The notes under the pieces were generated by a model. It saw nothing but the letters and a program-made list of their open reading frames with translations. It did not search any database and had not been told where the DNA came from. From positions 1-64,000 of the forward strand of contig JADFZW010000012.1 in assembly GCA_015232355.1 (NCBI GenBank): a stretch of DNA of 64,000 nucleotides. Reading direction: 5' to 3'. This document shows positions 17,776-27,126 of this stretch, one piece after another (position 1 is the first letter of the stretch; every line of letters starts with the position of its first letter). The stretch comes from Oligoflexia bacterium (GTDB lineage Bacteria > Bdellovibrionota > Bacteriovoracia > Bacteriovoracales > Bacteriovoracaceae). Made by a program: the position numbers and the translations under genes.

Positions 17776-20214
17776 ATGCTAAATTTAATATTATATAAAA
17801 ACACTCAAGAAGTTTATTCATTCAATTTCATAAACAATAATAAAAAAAATCTCTATTTAGAAAAGTACATTGTTACTCCAGGTCCAAAGATCGCAGATGT
17901 TGTTAGAGGAAAAATTTCAGAAATTTCTGATACAACTGAAGTAATTGACGTAATCACAATGGCAAAATTTATTAAAAACGAATTAGTCAGAATTGGTGGT
18001 GGAGAGTTACTAGAAAAATTTAAACGCAAAGAGGATCTTCTTCTCATCTATGGTCGTGCATGGAAAAGGTTGTGGGCAAACTGCTCATTTGAAAATTTCC
18101 TACATGCGTATAAGCTATTCACTGACCTTCGAAGTTTAACTTTAAATCAAGAATTGATTGGAGAATTTTGCCAAGAACTTGAAGAGAATTTAAAAAATCA
18201 AATACTATCTTTTTGGGAGTTATCAAAAAATTTAGATATTCTAGATGAACATAGTGCTTATGGTTTAATTGCTGAAAAAAGTGTAAGCACTGATCAACTT
18301 AAACAGAAACGTCTCTATATTTTTTCTGAATTTTCCTATCTATCGGCCGTGCAAGTTGATTTATTAAAGAGATTAGCAGAGGGAAATGATGTTTTCGTTC
18401 TTTTTCCTGAAGATGCATATTTGCGTGCATGCGGATTAGATTGGATTTATTGGCTTGATAATAATAGAGAAAATAAAAAAGATAATGACAATGACAATGA
18501 CAAGAATAATGACAAAGACATTGACATTAAAGCAAGACCATATTTTTTCACAAAAAATAATCTCAAAAATATATTAACTAAAGCAATAACAGAAGTTGAA
18601 ACAGAAATTGAAATCTTCCTTTCAACTCTAAATAATAATTTCTTTTATACTCAAGAGATCCCTTTTTCTAATTTATTTTTTAAATATCCTGTAGAAATTT
18701 TCGAAGAATATCTAGACACTCAGTTTGAAAATATTATTGAAAGTTTTCCCCATACTATCCATGCTGAAGCATTTAAAGTTCATCTACAAGACACTATAAA
18801 AAAACTTACTAATCAAAAAGATCTTAAAAAAGATCTTAATAATTTTAAATTATTAAAAGCAACACTTTTAATTTATCATTCCCTCTTAAAATGGATGGAC
18901 CTCTCGCAAGATCATAGGCCTATTGATCACTTCGATTTCAAACTATTTAAAGAAGTTAGTCGTTTGCGATTACCTAGATTATATAATATTCCCATTTTAA
19001 ATAACAATTTTGGAAAAATTGAAGATTTTAATACTCTACTCAGCTTTAATCCCAATAAAACAACTGTACTTATTATTTCCAGTGACTACCAATTAGATTT
19101 TATTTCCAACAACTACCCTGAAAAAATGTTATCCAAGTTATTATCTATTGGACCAATACCTCGTAAAGAATTAGGAATTTTAATCCTTTCATCAAAGATC
19201 AAAGAGATGCTTAGGTATAAAAATGTTATCTTACTTATTGAAGAGGGACTTATTGAAGAGAGTTACCTTTGGCACAAGGTCTTTGAAAATACTAAGATAA
19301 AAGAAATAAATATGGGCGAAAACATGACCGAAAAACAAAGAACAACAATCTTTGAGGGCACAATAACTCCAATCAATGAAATAATAAATGATAAAATTAT
19401 CTTAAGCAGAAACAATACTATTTCCGCCACTCGACTTCAAAATTACTTAGACTGTCCTCGTAAATATTATTTAAATCATTTGGAAAAAATTGCTCCCCAA
19501 TTTATTATCACCAGCGATTTTACAGTTCAAGATCGTGGTTCTATTGCTCACTCAATTTTAGAATCCTATTTTACCCAAACAACATCTTATAACAAAAATT
19601 TACATCTCACAGTTGTTAAAGAAACAATAGCAAAACATATAGAAAAAAACAAAATGCAAATTGAAACATTTGATTACGAAATGATGTTTGCAGAAATGAG
19701 AAGAAGTACTTTCAATACCATTAATTATATAAATGAAGTTATCCTTAAAAATATCATCAATCCAAAGTTATATTTTGAATATAAATTAAAAAAACGAGTT
19801 TTAATGGGATTTAAAATCAAAGGTAGTGTAGATTTGCTAATAGAGTGTAATAACAATTTTTATATCTACGATTTCAAACGATCATCAAGTAGTATAGCTA
19901 AAGACAAAGAGATCGTTAACTATAAAAAAATTCAACTATGGTTTTATATTCGTCATCTTGGTTTAAATCCTAAAAATATTTCAGGACTTGGATATATTAA
20001 TTTAAAATCCCCTAAAAAATCATTGCTCTACCGTAGAGACAATAAAAAAAATGAATCTTTTTTTATTAATTTTGATGAACGATTACAAAAATATAAAGAG
20101 GTAGAAAAGAATTCACTTACAATATTAAAAAACGATAATACATATAAAGTTTGTCCGCGAGATCCCAAGGTATGCGATTATTGTTTTATTAAAAGTATCT
20201 GTCCTAAAGAATAA
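17776..20214 (+). CDS. addB: AddB-type helicase-nuclease subunit
   Basis: An ~812-residue protein. ATG 17776 is chosen because the next residues (MLNLILYKNTQEVYSF) look like a family N-terminus; an in-frame TTG at 17683 would add a Phe-rich extension. The N-terminal two-thirds is an inactivated helicase-like region. The C-terminal PD-(D/E)XK nuclease has RGSIAHSILE, IKGSVDLLI and YIYDFKRSS. Four Cys residues, one in DCPRKYYL and three in VCDYCFIKSIC at the end, match the Fe-S cluster that staples the AddB nuclease. With AddA it would resect double-strand breaks for RecA recombination. A charged Asp/Asn/Lys repeat (18484-18532) is inserted mid-protein. addA follows 19 bases later. Confidence 0.87.
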   Translation: MLNLILYKNTQEVYSFNFINNNKKNLYLEKYIVTPGPKIADVVRGKISEISDTTEVIDVITMAKFIKNELVRIGGGELLEKFKRKEDLLLIYGRAWKRLWANCSFENFLHAYKLFTDLRSLTLNQELIGEFCQELEENLKNQILSFWELSKNLDILDEHSAYGLIAEKSVSTDQLKQKRLYIFSEFSYLSAVQVDLLKRLAEGNDVFVLFPEDAYLRACGLDWIYWLDNNRENKKDNDNDNDKNNDKDIDIKARPYFFTKNNLKNILTKAITEVETEIEIFLSTLNNNFFYTQEIPFSNLFFKYPVEIFEEYLDTQFENIIESFPHTIHAEAFKVHLQDTIKKLTNQKDLKKDLNNFKLLKATLLIYHSLLKWMDLSQDHRPIDHFDFKLFKEVSRLRLPRLYNIPILNNNFGKIEDFNTLLSFNPNKTTVLIISSDYQLDFISNNYPEKMLSKLLSIGPIPRKELGILILSSKIKEMLRYKNVILLIEEGLIEESYLWHKVFENTKIKEINMGENMTEKQRTTIFEGTITPINEIINDKIILSRNNTISATRLQNYLDCPRKYYLNHLEKIAPQFIITSDFTVQDRGSIAHSILESYFTQTTSYNKNLHLTVVKETIAKHIEKNKMQIETFDYEMMFAEMRRSTFNTINYINEVILKNIINPKLYFEYKLKKRVLMGFKIKGSVDLLIECNNNFYIYDFKRSSSSIAKDKEIVNYKKIQLWFYIRHLGLNPKNISGLGYINLKSPKKSLLYRRDNKKNESFFINFDERLQKYKEVEKNSLTILKNDNTYKVCPRDPKVCDYCFIKSICPKE
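18484..18532 (+). repeat. In-frame Asp-Asn/Lys repeat in addB
   Basis: Tandem GACAAT/GACAAG/GACATT-type hexamers encode a DNDNDKNNDKDID stretch. This is low-complexity insertion in the non-catalytic part of the protein. Confidence 0.8.
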
Positions 20215-20233
20215 GGAATAAGGAATAATTTTC

Positions 20234-23200
20234 ATGCAAGACAATCTTACTTCCGTTAAAACTACAAGTGCTAGCATAGAACAAAAAAATGCCATTGAAC
20301 ATTTTGGTGGCGTCTTGCTCGAAGCGGGAGCTGGTTCTGGTAAAACTTATGTCATTATCGAACACGTTGTATATAGAATAGGCATATTTCTAGAAGAAAA
20401 TTTCAATCTCTACAATAATAAAAGAAATGATTTTATATTATCCTTGAGAATTTTTCTTTCTGAAATAGTAGTGGCCACATTCACTCGCAAGGCAGCAGCA
20501 GAACTCTCTATTCGTCTAAAAAAGAGAATTGAAAAACTTGCATCAGACTCAAACAACTCAAGTGAAATGTGGTTATGTGTATTAGAAGTTCTCTCCTGCT
20601 TAAATGTCTCCACCATTCATAGTTTTTGCCTTTCACTAATCAAAAACGGAACATTCTTGAATTTAGATCCCTCTAGTAAAGTGATCAGCGAAATGCAAGA
20701 AAAGAAACGAATCGAAGTTCTACTCAAAAAATGGATTAATCTTCATAACAATAATAATAACAGCGCATCTGTAAAAATTAATGAACTGCTAATCGAAAAC
20801 TTGCGCTTACACTTTCCTTCAATAGTAGAATCTTTTTATAAAATATTTAATGATCCCAATATCCGCAAAATGTGGACGACCATGGATGTTGATAAAATCT
20901 ACAATACATCATTAAACGGTTATATCGACGAAATAAAAAAACATTCCCCCTTTAAAAGTGCTTTCGAAAGTAAAATAGATTTAATAAATGACTATTCACA
21001 ATTCAAAAAATATAAATGGTTTCAATTTTTACTACAGTTCGAACAAATAAAGGATAGTAAAACTTTTAATGACATCTTAAAACTATTTATAAATTTAACT
21101 CGCCTACCACCCAAACCAAGCGATCACTTAAGTGTGTTTGAAATAAGTAAGTCTTGGGAGGGCCTAAAAGCGCTTAAAGATTTCATCAAGAAAAAAGATA
21201 ATCTTCATGCCTTTGAATTATATTATAGTCAATGGTCTACATTTAAAGATTGGGCGCAAACAATAAAAGACATCGTTTTATATTTAGAAAAAAATCATTT
21301 AAACAGCAATGGAATGACCTTTTCTGATTTAGAATATTATGTCTTGTTAGGTCTTGAAGATTCAGCAATTCAAAAGAGAGTTTCAAAATTAATAAAATAT
21401 TTTATTATCGATGAATTTCAAGATGTTTCTAATGCTCAATTTGCTTTAATTGAAAAAGTCATTGATTCTCAATTTGATCGTTTGTTTGGTGTTGGTGATA
21501 TAAAGCAAGCAATCTATGGATTTCGAGGAGGAGAGCTAGAAGTATTTTTAAAATGCCAACAAAAGGTAGCTAAAGTTCTCTCGCTACAAGATAATTATCG
21601 TAGTACAAAAGATATTGTTTCATTTAATAATGAATTCTTTTCATACATCTTCACTAAAGGGCCAAAATTTTCTGGAGAAGATGATTCCATTATGAAAATA
21701 ACAAAGCAATCCTCTAAACATGCTCAACTATGTATTGATTGTCAAGCATCCTCACTCTCAGGTATTATTAAATCTCATGTTGTTTTTCCTAATACTACTA
21801 TCACTACTTCTACTGCTGGATTAAAATCAAAACTAAAAAACAAAGATGTTGAAATTCTTGAGGCCAAAGCAATAGTTGCAAATATAAAAAATAGCAATGA
21901 AAATAACATCACCGTTTTATATAAAAATTTAAATCCTGTTAAATATTTACTCTCTTTATTGTTAGAAGAAGATATCTCTTTTCAGGCACAAATAAAAATT
22001 CCTTATAAAGATGATCCAATAGTTAGTATCTTCTCTCTATTAATAGATTATTACTTAGATTACTCTCAAAATAAAAACAAAGAATGTTTTTCTGTTCTAG
22101 CATTAATAATAAATTCCTCTCTTGATCTAAATCTAAATACAACATTTTTCAATAATCTTGTACAAATTATTGATGACTTTTGTCACTCGCTTACTATCTT
22201 TGGTGTTTTCGTATCATTTCAACGTTTCTTTTTTTCATTAGGAATCTCTACATCAAATTATGCAAATAATTTACAATTCATTCAAGAAATTTGCCATCAC
22301 TGTAAAGACCAAGTAGATTTAGTTTGGTTGAACTTAAAAAAATACTCTGATAGTAAATATTCTATTGAATATAAATATATTTCTACAATTACTACTGATC
22401 CAACAACAAAAACAACAAAAGTAACTATAATGTCTGTTCATGCTGCCAAGGGATTAGAATATTCTAATGTAATCCTCGGTGGAATTTATACCAATGGATA
22501 TGAGAGACGAGAAAGTGGATACTTTGGAAAAATTCCTGGCAGTTTCAAGTGGTGCGGGAATCAAAATGAAATTGAGACTTTAAAATCTCCATACTATCTT
22601 TTAGAAGAAATTATCACCAGTAATCGAAATTTTTCTGAATCTAAAAGACTTTTTTATGTAGCTATGACCAGGGCCAAACATCAATTAACTTGGATATCAC
22701 TTCCTATGGAACTTTTTGATTATAAAATTCATGGGAATAGTTGGATTAAAGGACTCTATCATTTTGAAAATGATTCTTTATACCAAAACACAATAATAAA
22801 AAAAGAGGTTCCAATTCAATATGATTATTCATCTCAAATTAAATCAGTCAAATCAGTCCAATCAGTTAGATCTAACACTACTATCAATGAAACCCCAGGA
22901 TTATTTAAAAAAATAAACTTTGATTACCTAGGTACTACCAAAGTGGCCACTCTCTCTGAGATTTCAGTTACTAATTTTTCCATAATTGCAGAATGTAGTA
23001 AAAAATTTTATTTCAATAACATCTGTAAATTTACAGATGAAGATCTATTGCTCTTAAATTCCGGCAATCCACATAATATAAAACAGAACAACGAAATTGA
23101 AATCAATGAAGATGAGGATGAAAATGAAATCCTCTCCTCAAAAAAAAGAGGAAGTGAACTTCACTTTCTGATTTCCAATATTATAAATAAACTAGATTAT

Positions 23201-23755
23201 ATAAAAAACCTTCCCTCGTTTGATTTTTATTTAAGTTCCCTCAAAGAGAAACAAACTAAAGAAAAACAAACAGATGTGCTCAAGTGGATTTACCCTATCA
23301 TTTTAGACCTATCTAACAACTATCAACTAGTATCTGAGAAAATTATTAAATTTAATTTCTTTGGATATATGTTATCTGGAATACCAGACGTAGTTGCAAT
23401 ACCATTAAACCAATTAAAAAATACTTCGCAACCTCTAATGATCATCGACTTTAAAAGCGGTCAAAGGGATGAATCCAAGGAGCAAAGTTATTGGACACAA
23501 CTATTCACCTACGCATATGCTTATAAAAATACAAATGCAGATTCTTCTACTTATGCAGATTCAGATGCATTTATTAATTTTAAATTTATGTTAGTATATT
23601 TAGATGAGGAGATTATTATATCCAGAAATGAATCATATCAGTTCGTTTGTGATTTTTTATATGGTTTCTGGAAAAAAATTACTCTAATTGAGAGTTTCCT
23701 TAATGATAATAATAAATCATCCTGCGAGCGATGTGAGTATAAAGAAATTTGTTGA
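20234..23755 (+). CDS. addA: AddA-type UvrD-like helicase-nuclease
   Basis: A 1173-residue superfamily 1 helicase with a C-terminal nuclease. Walker A is EAGAGSGKT (Lys37). Other helicase motifs are ATFTRKAAAELSIRLK, FIIDEFQDVSNAQ, GDIKQAIYGFRGG, LQDNYRST, MSVHAAKGLEYSNVI and LFYVAMTRAKHQL. The nuclease has RGSELHFLI, LSGIPDVVAI and LMIIDFKSGQ. Unusually, this subunit also shows the four-Cys pattern of an Fe-S nuclease, with CSKKFYFNN before the nuclease and CERCEYKEIC at the very end. It works with the preceding addB product in double-strand-break processing. It could also be described as a RecB-like helicase-nuclease. Local low-complexity acidic repeats (EINEDEDENE) occur near residue 955. 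Confidence 0.92.
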   Translation: MQDNLTSVKTTSASIEQKNAIEHFGGVLLEAGAGSGKTYVIIEHVVYRIGIFLEENFNLYNNKRNDFILSLRIFLSEIVVATFTRKAAAELSIRLKKRIEKLASDSNNSSEMWLCVLEVLSCLNVSTIHSFCLSLIKNGTFLNLDPSSKVISEMQEKKRIEVLLKKWINLHNNNNNSASVKINELLIENLRLHFPSIVESFYKIFNDPNIRKMWTTMDVDKIYNTSLNGYIDEIKKHSPFKSAFESKIDLINDYSQFKKYKWFQFLLQFEQIKDSKTFNDILKLFINLTRLPPKPSDHLSVFEISKSWEGLKALKDFIKKKDNLHAFELYYSQWSTFKDWAQTIKDIVLYLEKNHLNSNGMTFSDLEYYVLLGLEDSAIQKRVSKLIKYFIIDEFQDVSNAQFALIEKVIDSQFDRLFGVGDIKQAIYGFRGGELEVFLKCQQKVAKVLSLQDNYRSTKDIVSFNNEFFSYIFTKGPKFSGEDDSIMKITKQSSKHAQLCIDCQASSLSGIIKSHVVFPNTTITTSTAGLKSKLKNKDVEILEAKAIVANIKNSNENNITVLYKNLNPVKYLLSLLLEEDISFQAQIKIPYKDDPIVSIFSLLIDYYLDYSQNKNKECFSVLALIINSSLDLNLNTTFFNNLVQIIDDFCHSLTIFGVFVSFQRFFFSLGISTSNYANNLQFIQEICHHCKDQVDLVWLNLKKYSDSKYSIEYKYISTITTDPTTKTTKVTIMSVHAAKGLEYSNVILGGIYTNGYERRESGYFGKIPGSFKWCGNQNEIETLKSPYYLLEEIITSNRNFSESKRLFYVAMTRAKHQLTWISLPMELFDYKIHGNSWIKGLYHFENDSLYQNTIIKKEVPIQYDYSSQIKSVKSVQSVRSNTTINETPGLFKKINFDYLGTTKVATLSEISVTNFSIIAECSKKFYFNNICKFTDEDLLLLNSGNPHNIKQNNEIEINEDEDENEILSSKKRGSELHFLISNIINKLDYIKNLPSFDFYLSSLKEKQTKEKQTDVLKWIYPIILDLSNNYQLVSEKIIKFNFFGYMLSGIPDVVAIPLNQLKNTSQPLMIIDFKSGQRDESKEQSYWTQLFTYAYAYKNTNADSSTYADSDAFINFKFMLVYLDEEIIISRNESYQFVCDFLYGFWKKITLIESFLNDNNKSSCERCEYKEIC

Positions 23756-23782
23756 TAAGTGATTAAATGATAAAATGATTAA

Positions 23783-25333
23783 ATGATTAAATTATTTCGA
23801 ATTAAAAATTTTAATAAGAGATATATTGTTTTATTTACGATCTCATTTCTTTTTATATCACTTTTTATTAAAACTAATACCGGTGGTTGGAATGATAAAT
23901 CACGATTAGCAACCATTGAATCTCTAGTAGAAAATAAAACATTGATTATCGATCAATCAATTTTTTTTAATAATACTTTAGATAAAGTCTTTATCAATGG
24001 ACATTACTACTCAGATAAACCTCCCCTACTATCAATATTTTTATTTCCAATATATCTTTTTATTCATAATACATTTAATCTAAATCTTTCAAACAATACT
24101 CCTCCTAGCAACAACTTTGGTAATCTTAACCGCAATCCTTTTGATTATGAATTTGAACAAATAGATCCTAAAGCTTTCCCTTCTAATAAAGAATATATTA
24201 GGGCGACAATATCAAAAAAATGTCGTGACTTTTATAATTCTGAGAATAAAAATAGTAATAGCAAACTCCGATACTATTTTTTACCCGAAAAAATTGAAAT
24301 AACTTTGTACCTACTTCTACTTTTAAGCAATGGATTTATTTTTGCTCTTATTGTAGTCTTTATCAGTAAATTAATTTCATTATTTGTTAACGATTACAAA
24401 GTTAACTTAATTCTAACTCTCTTTTTTACATTGGGAACATATATTTTCCCCTATTCTCTTATTTTAAATAATCACATCTATACTACTTTTCTTACCCTAC
24501 TTCTTATTTATTATTTACTCTTAATAAAATTAAAAATCAACGAATCCAAAATCAAATGGCAATTCTTGCTTATTGGAATTATTTTAGGATTAATCATAGC
24601 TATAGAAATATCTCCTCTGATCTCCATGGTTCCGCTTGTAATTATCTACTTACTATCCTACAAAAACTATCGTCGGTGGTCGTATGTCATTACTTTCATA
24701 ACTGGTCTATTAATACCTTTGTCTATTCATCTGGCCTTTAATTTTTATATAGCTGGAGATTTTAAACCAATTAATATGCATCCTGAATTTTTTAACTATC
24801 CTGGTACTGCTTTTAATAAATACAATCTGAGCGGAGTCTCATTTATGCATAAATCACTTAGTGATTTTTTTTACTACACTTATGACTCCTTCTTAGGAAA
24901 AAGAGGATTATTTTTATTTTGCCCAACTCTTCTACTTTGCTTATTTGTTGCAATTCACAGCATGATTAAAAATCAAAATCAAAATATTTTAAAAGAAAAA
25001 TTTCTTTCACTTGCAATTATTGTGGCCACATCAATACAAATTATTCTTTTTACTAATCATCATGGTGGTGGTTGCTTCTCGTTTAGACATTTAATCTTTC
25101 TTACACCTTTGTTTTTATTTCTTATAATTCCTGAACTCGCAAATGTATATCAAAATTCAAAATCATCGTTAATGTTACTTTTAAAAATATCATCTGCTAT
25201 TTCAATTATTTTTATGTTTCTAGCAGTATATAATCCTTGGGCCAGCACAAATGGAATTCTTGAATTATTCAAAGGAGCACTAAACTCACCTCTTATCGAT
25301 TTTATTCCCATAATGCATATTTTTTTGCTTTAA
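23783..25333 (+). CDS. GT-C-like polytopic membrane protein
   Basis: A 516-residue integral membrane protein with about ten helices. The first extracytoplasmic loop contains DKVFINGHYYSDKPPLLS. The YxSDKPP pattern is typical of lipid-phosphate-sugar-dependent GT-C glycosyltransferases (PMT/ArnT-like), where acidic residues of this loop act in catalysis. GVSFMHKSLSDFFYYTYDSFLGKRGLF and HHGGGCFSFRHLIFLTP are further features of such proteins. It probably transfers a sugar to a lipid or protein at the outer face of the inner membrane; donor and acceptor are unknown. It starts 27 bases after addA, but a functional link is not evident. Confidence 0.7.
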   Translation: MIKLFRIKNFNKRYIVLFTISFLFISLFIKTNTGGWNDKSRLATIESLVENKTLIIDQSIFFNNTLDKVFINGHYYSDKPPLLSIFLFPIYLFIHNTFNLNLSNNTPPSNNFGNLNRNPFDYEFEQIDPKAFPSNKEYIRATISKKCRDFYNSENKNSNSKLRYYFLPEKIEITLYLLLLLSNGFIFALIVVFISKLISLFVNDYKVNLILTLFFTLGTYIFPYSLILNNHIYTTFLTLLLIYYLLLIKLKINESKIKWQFLLIGIILGLIIAIEISPLISMVPLVIIYLLSYKNYRRWSYVITFITGLLIPLSIHLAFNFYIAGDFKPINMHPEFFNYPGTAFNKYNLSGVSFMHKSLSDFFYYTYDSFLGKRGLFLFCPTLLLCLFVAIHSMIKNQNQNILKEKFLSLAIIVATSIQIILFTNHHGGGCFSFRHLIFLTPLFLFLIIPELANVYQNSKSSLMLLLKISSAISIIFMFLAVYNPWASTNGILELFKGALNSPLIDFIPIMHIFLL

Positions 25334-25394
25334 TTTTTTTTTACCAAATAGTAAGAAACCATTTGGTGAAAAGAAAAAACAAGGTAAATCTAAG

Positions 25395-26813
25395 ATGTTT
25401 TTAGGCCGAGAAAATGAACTTAAAAGTTTGAACAAATGTCTTAAACAAAAAAAATCCCTATTTCTTGTTTGTAGCGGAAGAAGGAGAATAGGAAAAAGCA
25501 CTCTAATTGAAGAGTTCGCTAAAACAATTAATTGCTTCTATGAATTTCAAGGATTACACCCTCTAGAAGGAAAAAACGAAGAAGATCAACTTGATCATTT
25601 CTCAAATAGAATGAAAATTTATTTCAAAAGACCTAAGATGAAATTTTCATCTTGGCTTGAAGCCTTTCATGAACTTTCAGAACAAATTGGCAAAAAAACT
25701 TCAATAATATTTTTTGATGAAATATCTTGGATGAGTACAGGATCAAAAACATTTTCAGCACAATTAAAAGATGCTTGGGATACTTTATTTTAAAAAAAAC
25801 CACATCTTCTTGTAGTTGTTGCAGGTTGCGTCTCTTCATGGATCGAAAACAACATTTTAAATAATTCAAATTTTTTAGGTCGTGTTTCCATCCAAATGAA
25901 ATTAGAGGAACTTCCTTTAACTATTTTAAAAGAATTTTGGAAAGGCCCTAAAGATTTAGTTTCAAACTATGATTTTTTAAAAACTATATCTGTTTTTGGA
26001 GGAATACCTCGTTATTTGGAAGAAATTAATCCTAACGAAACTCCAGAGCAAAATATTTGCCGCCTTTGTTTTAATAAAAATGGTTTTTTATTATATGAAT
26101 TTGATAAAATATTTTCTGACATTTTTTCTAGACGTGGACCTATCTATAAAAAAATTGTCACTCAATTGATAAATGGACCTTTAAGTGTGACAGAAGTTAT
26201 CGACAAACTCAAAGTAGATAAAAGTGGATCTATTTCACGATACCTCGATGATTTGGTTAATAGTGGTTTTCTGAGCGAAGATACTATCTATGATTTAAAC
26301 GGCAAATCCAGCAAATTTTCTAAATTCAGAATAAAAGATAATTACCTACGTTTTGCTCTTAATTATATTGAACCAAATAAAAAAAGAATTCTTGATAATA
26401 ATTTTTCATTTACCGCTTTAGAAAGTTTATCGTTATGGAATACTATTATGGGACTACAATTTGAAAACATGATTTTAAACAATAAAGAGCTGATCATTAG
26501 ATATTTGAATATTGATCCAAATTCCATAATCTCATCTTCACCATATTTCCAGCGCAAAACAACCAAAAACAAGGGTGGATGTCAAATTGATCTTATGATT
26601 ACTACAAAAAATTTTCAAATATATTTAATCGAAATAAAATTTGCAGTTAAAATAACCAGTGAGACTATCGAAGAAATGAAATATAAATTGAATGTTTTAA
26701 AGCGTCCTAAACATTACACTGTTCATCCAATTTTAGTTTATGCTGGAGAACTTTCTCCTTCCATTATGGCCGCAAATTTGTTTCAATTAATTTCAATAAA
26801 CGATCTTATTTAA
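25395..26813 (+). pseudogene. AAA ATPase with DUF234-type C-terminus, broken by one in-frame stop
   Basis: Two stretches in the same frame, 25395-25790 and 25794-26813, are separated only by TAA at 25791-25793. Together they encode ~471 residues, the usual length of the archaeal-type ATPase family with DUF234. The first part has a P-loop variant (CSGRRRIGKST) and Walker B (IIFFDEISWM). The second resumes immediately with KKPHLLVVVAGCVSSWIENNIL, then the winged-helix part (GPLSVTEVIDKLKVDKSGSISRYLDDL) and a nuclease-like end (YLIEIKFAVK). The context TTT TAA AAA AAA fits a single T-for-A change in an AAA lysine codon. Nothing else is decayed, so the mutation is recent, a sequencing error, or read through. 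ATG 25896 could start a separate C-terminal fragment. Confidence 0.8.
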
Positions 26814-26828
26814 ACGATCACGTTTAAA
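26809..26828 (+). terminator. Hairpin overlapping the ATPase stop codon
   Basis: TTTAAACG (26809-26816) pairs with CGTTTAAA (26821-26828) around loop ATCA. The first arm contains the TAA stop. No long T-run follows, so it may be a weak terminator or a transcript-end stabiliser. Confidence 0.4.
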
Positions 26829-27126
26829 ACTAATTTCTACCAGAGTGTATTAGCAATTAATTTTATTTAATTAATTATATTCATTCGCTCATTTAATTGC
26901 TAACAATAAAATTTATCTATTATTTTAACTATATATCTTTTATCTACTCATCTATTTAAATCTATTAAACAAATTAATACTTTACTCATTTTTTTGATTA
27001 AGACTTTTGTTATTTACTGTTCATGGTTGACAATAAGAATGTTCAATATTTAATGAACTAAATATTGGCGTACATATACATCTAATATAACTATAGAAGA
27101 TTTTTATATTTAAGGGAGTTATAAAT
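26829..27126. other. Leader and promoter region of the giant gene
   Basis: About 300 AT-rich bases without a gene. It holds an exact 11-bp inverted repeat, TTAGCAATTAA (26850-26860) and TTAATTGCTAA (26893-26903), 32 bases apart, and AAGGGAG at 27112-27118 just before the giant gene. No convincing -35/-10 pair could be chosen. Confidence 0.5.

Noticed and set aside
25780-25800. Programmed frameshift at the T4A8 run in the ATPase gene
   Set aside because: Both halves are already in the same frame, so a one-base slip would break rather than restore the protein.
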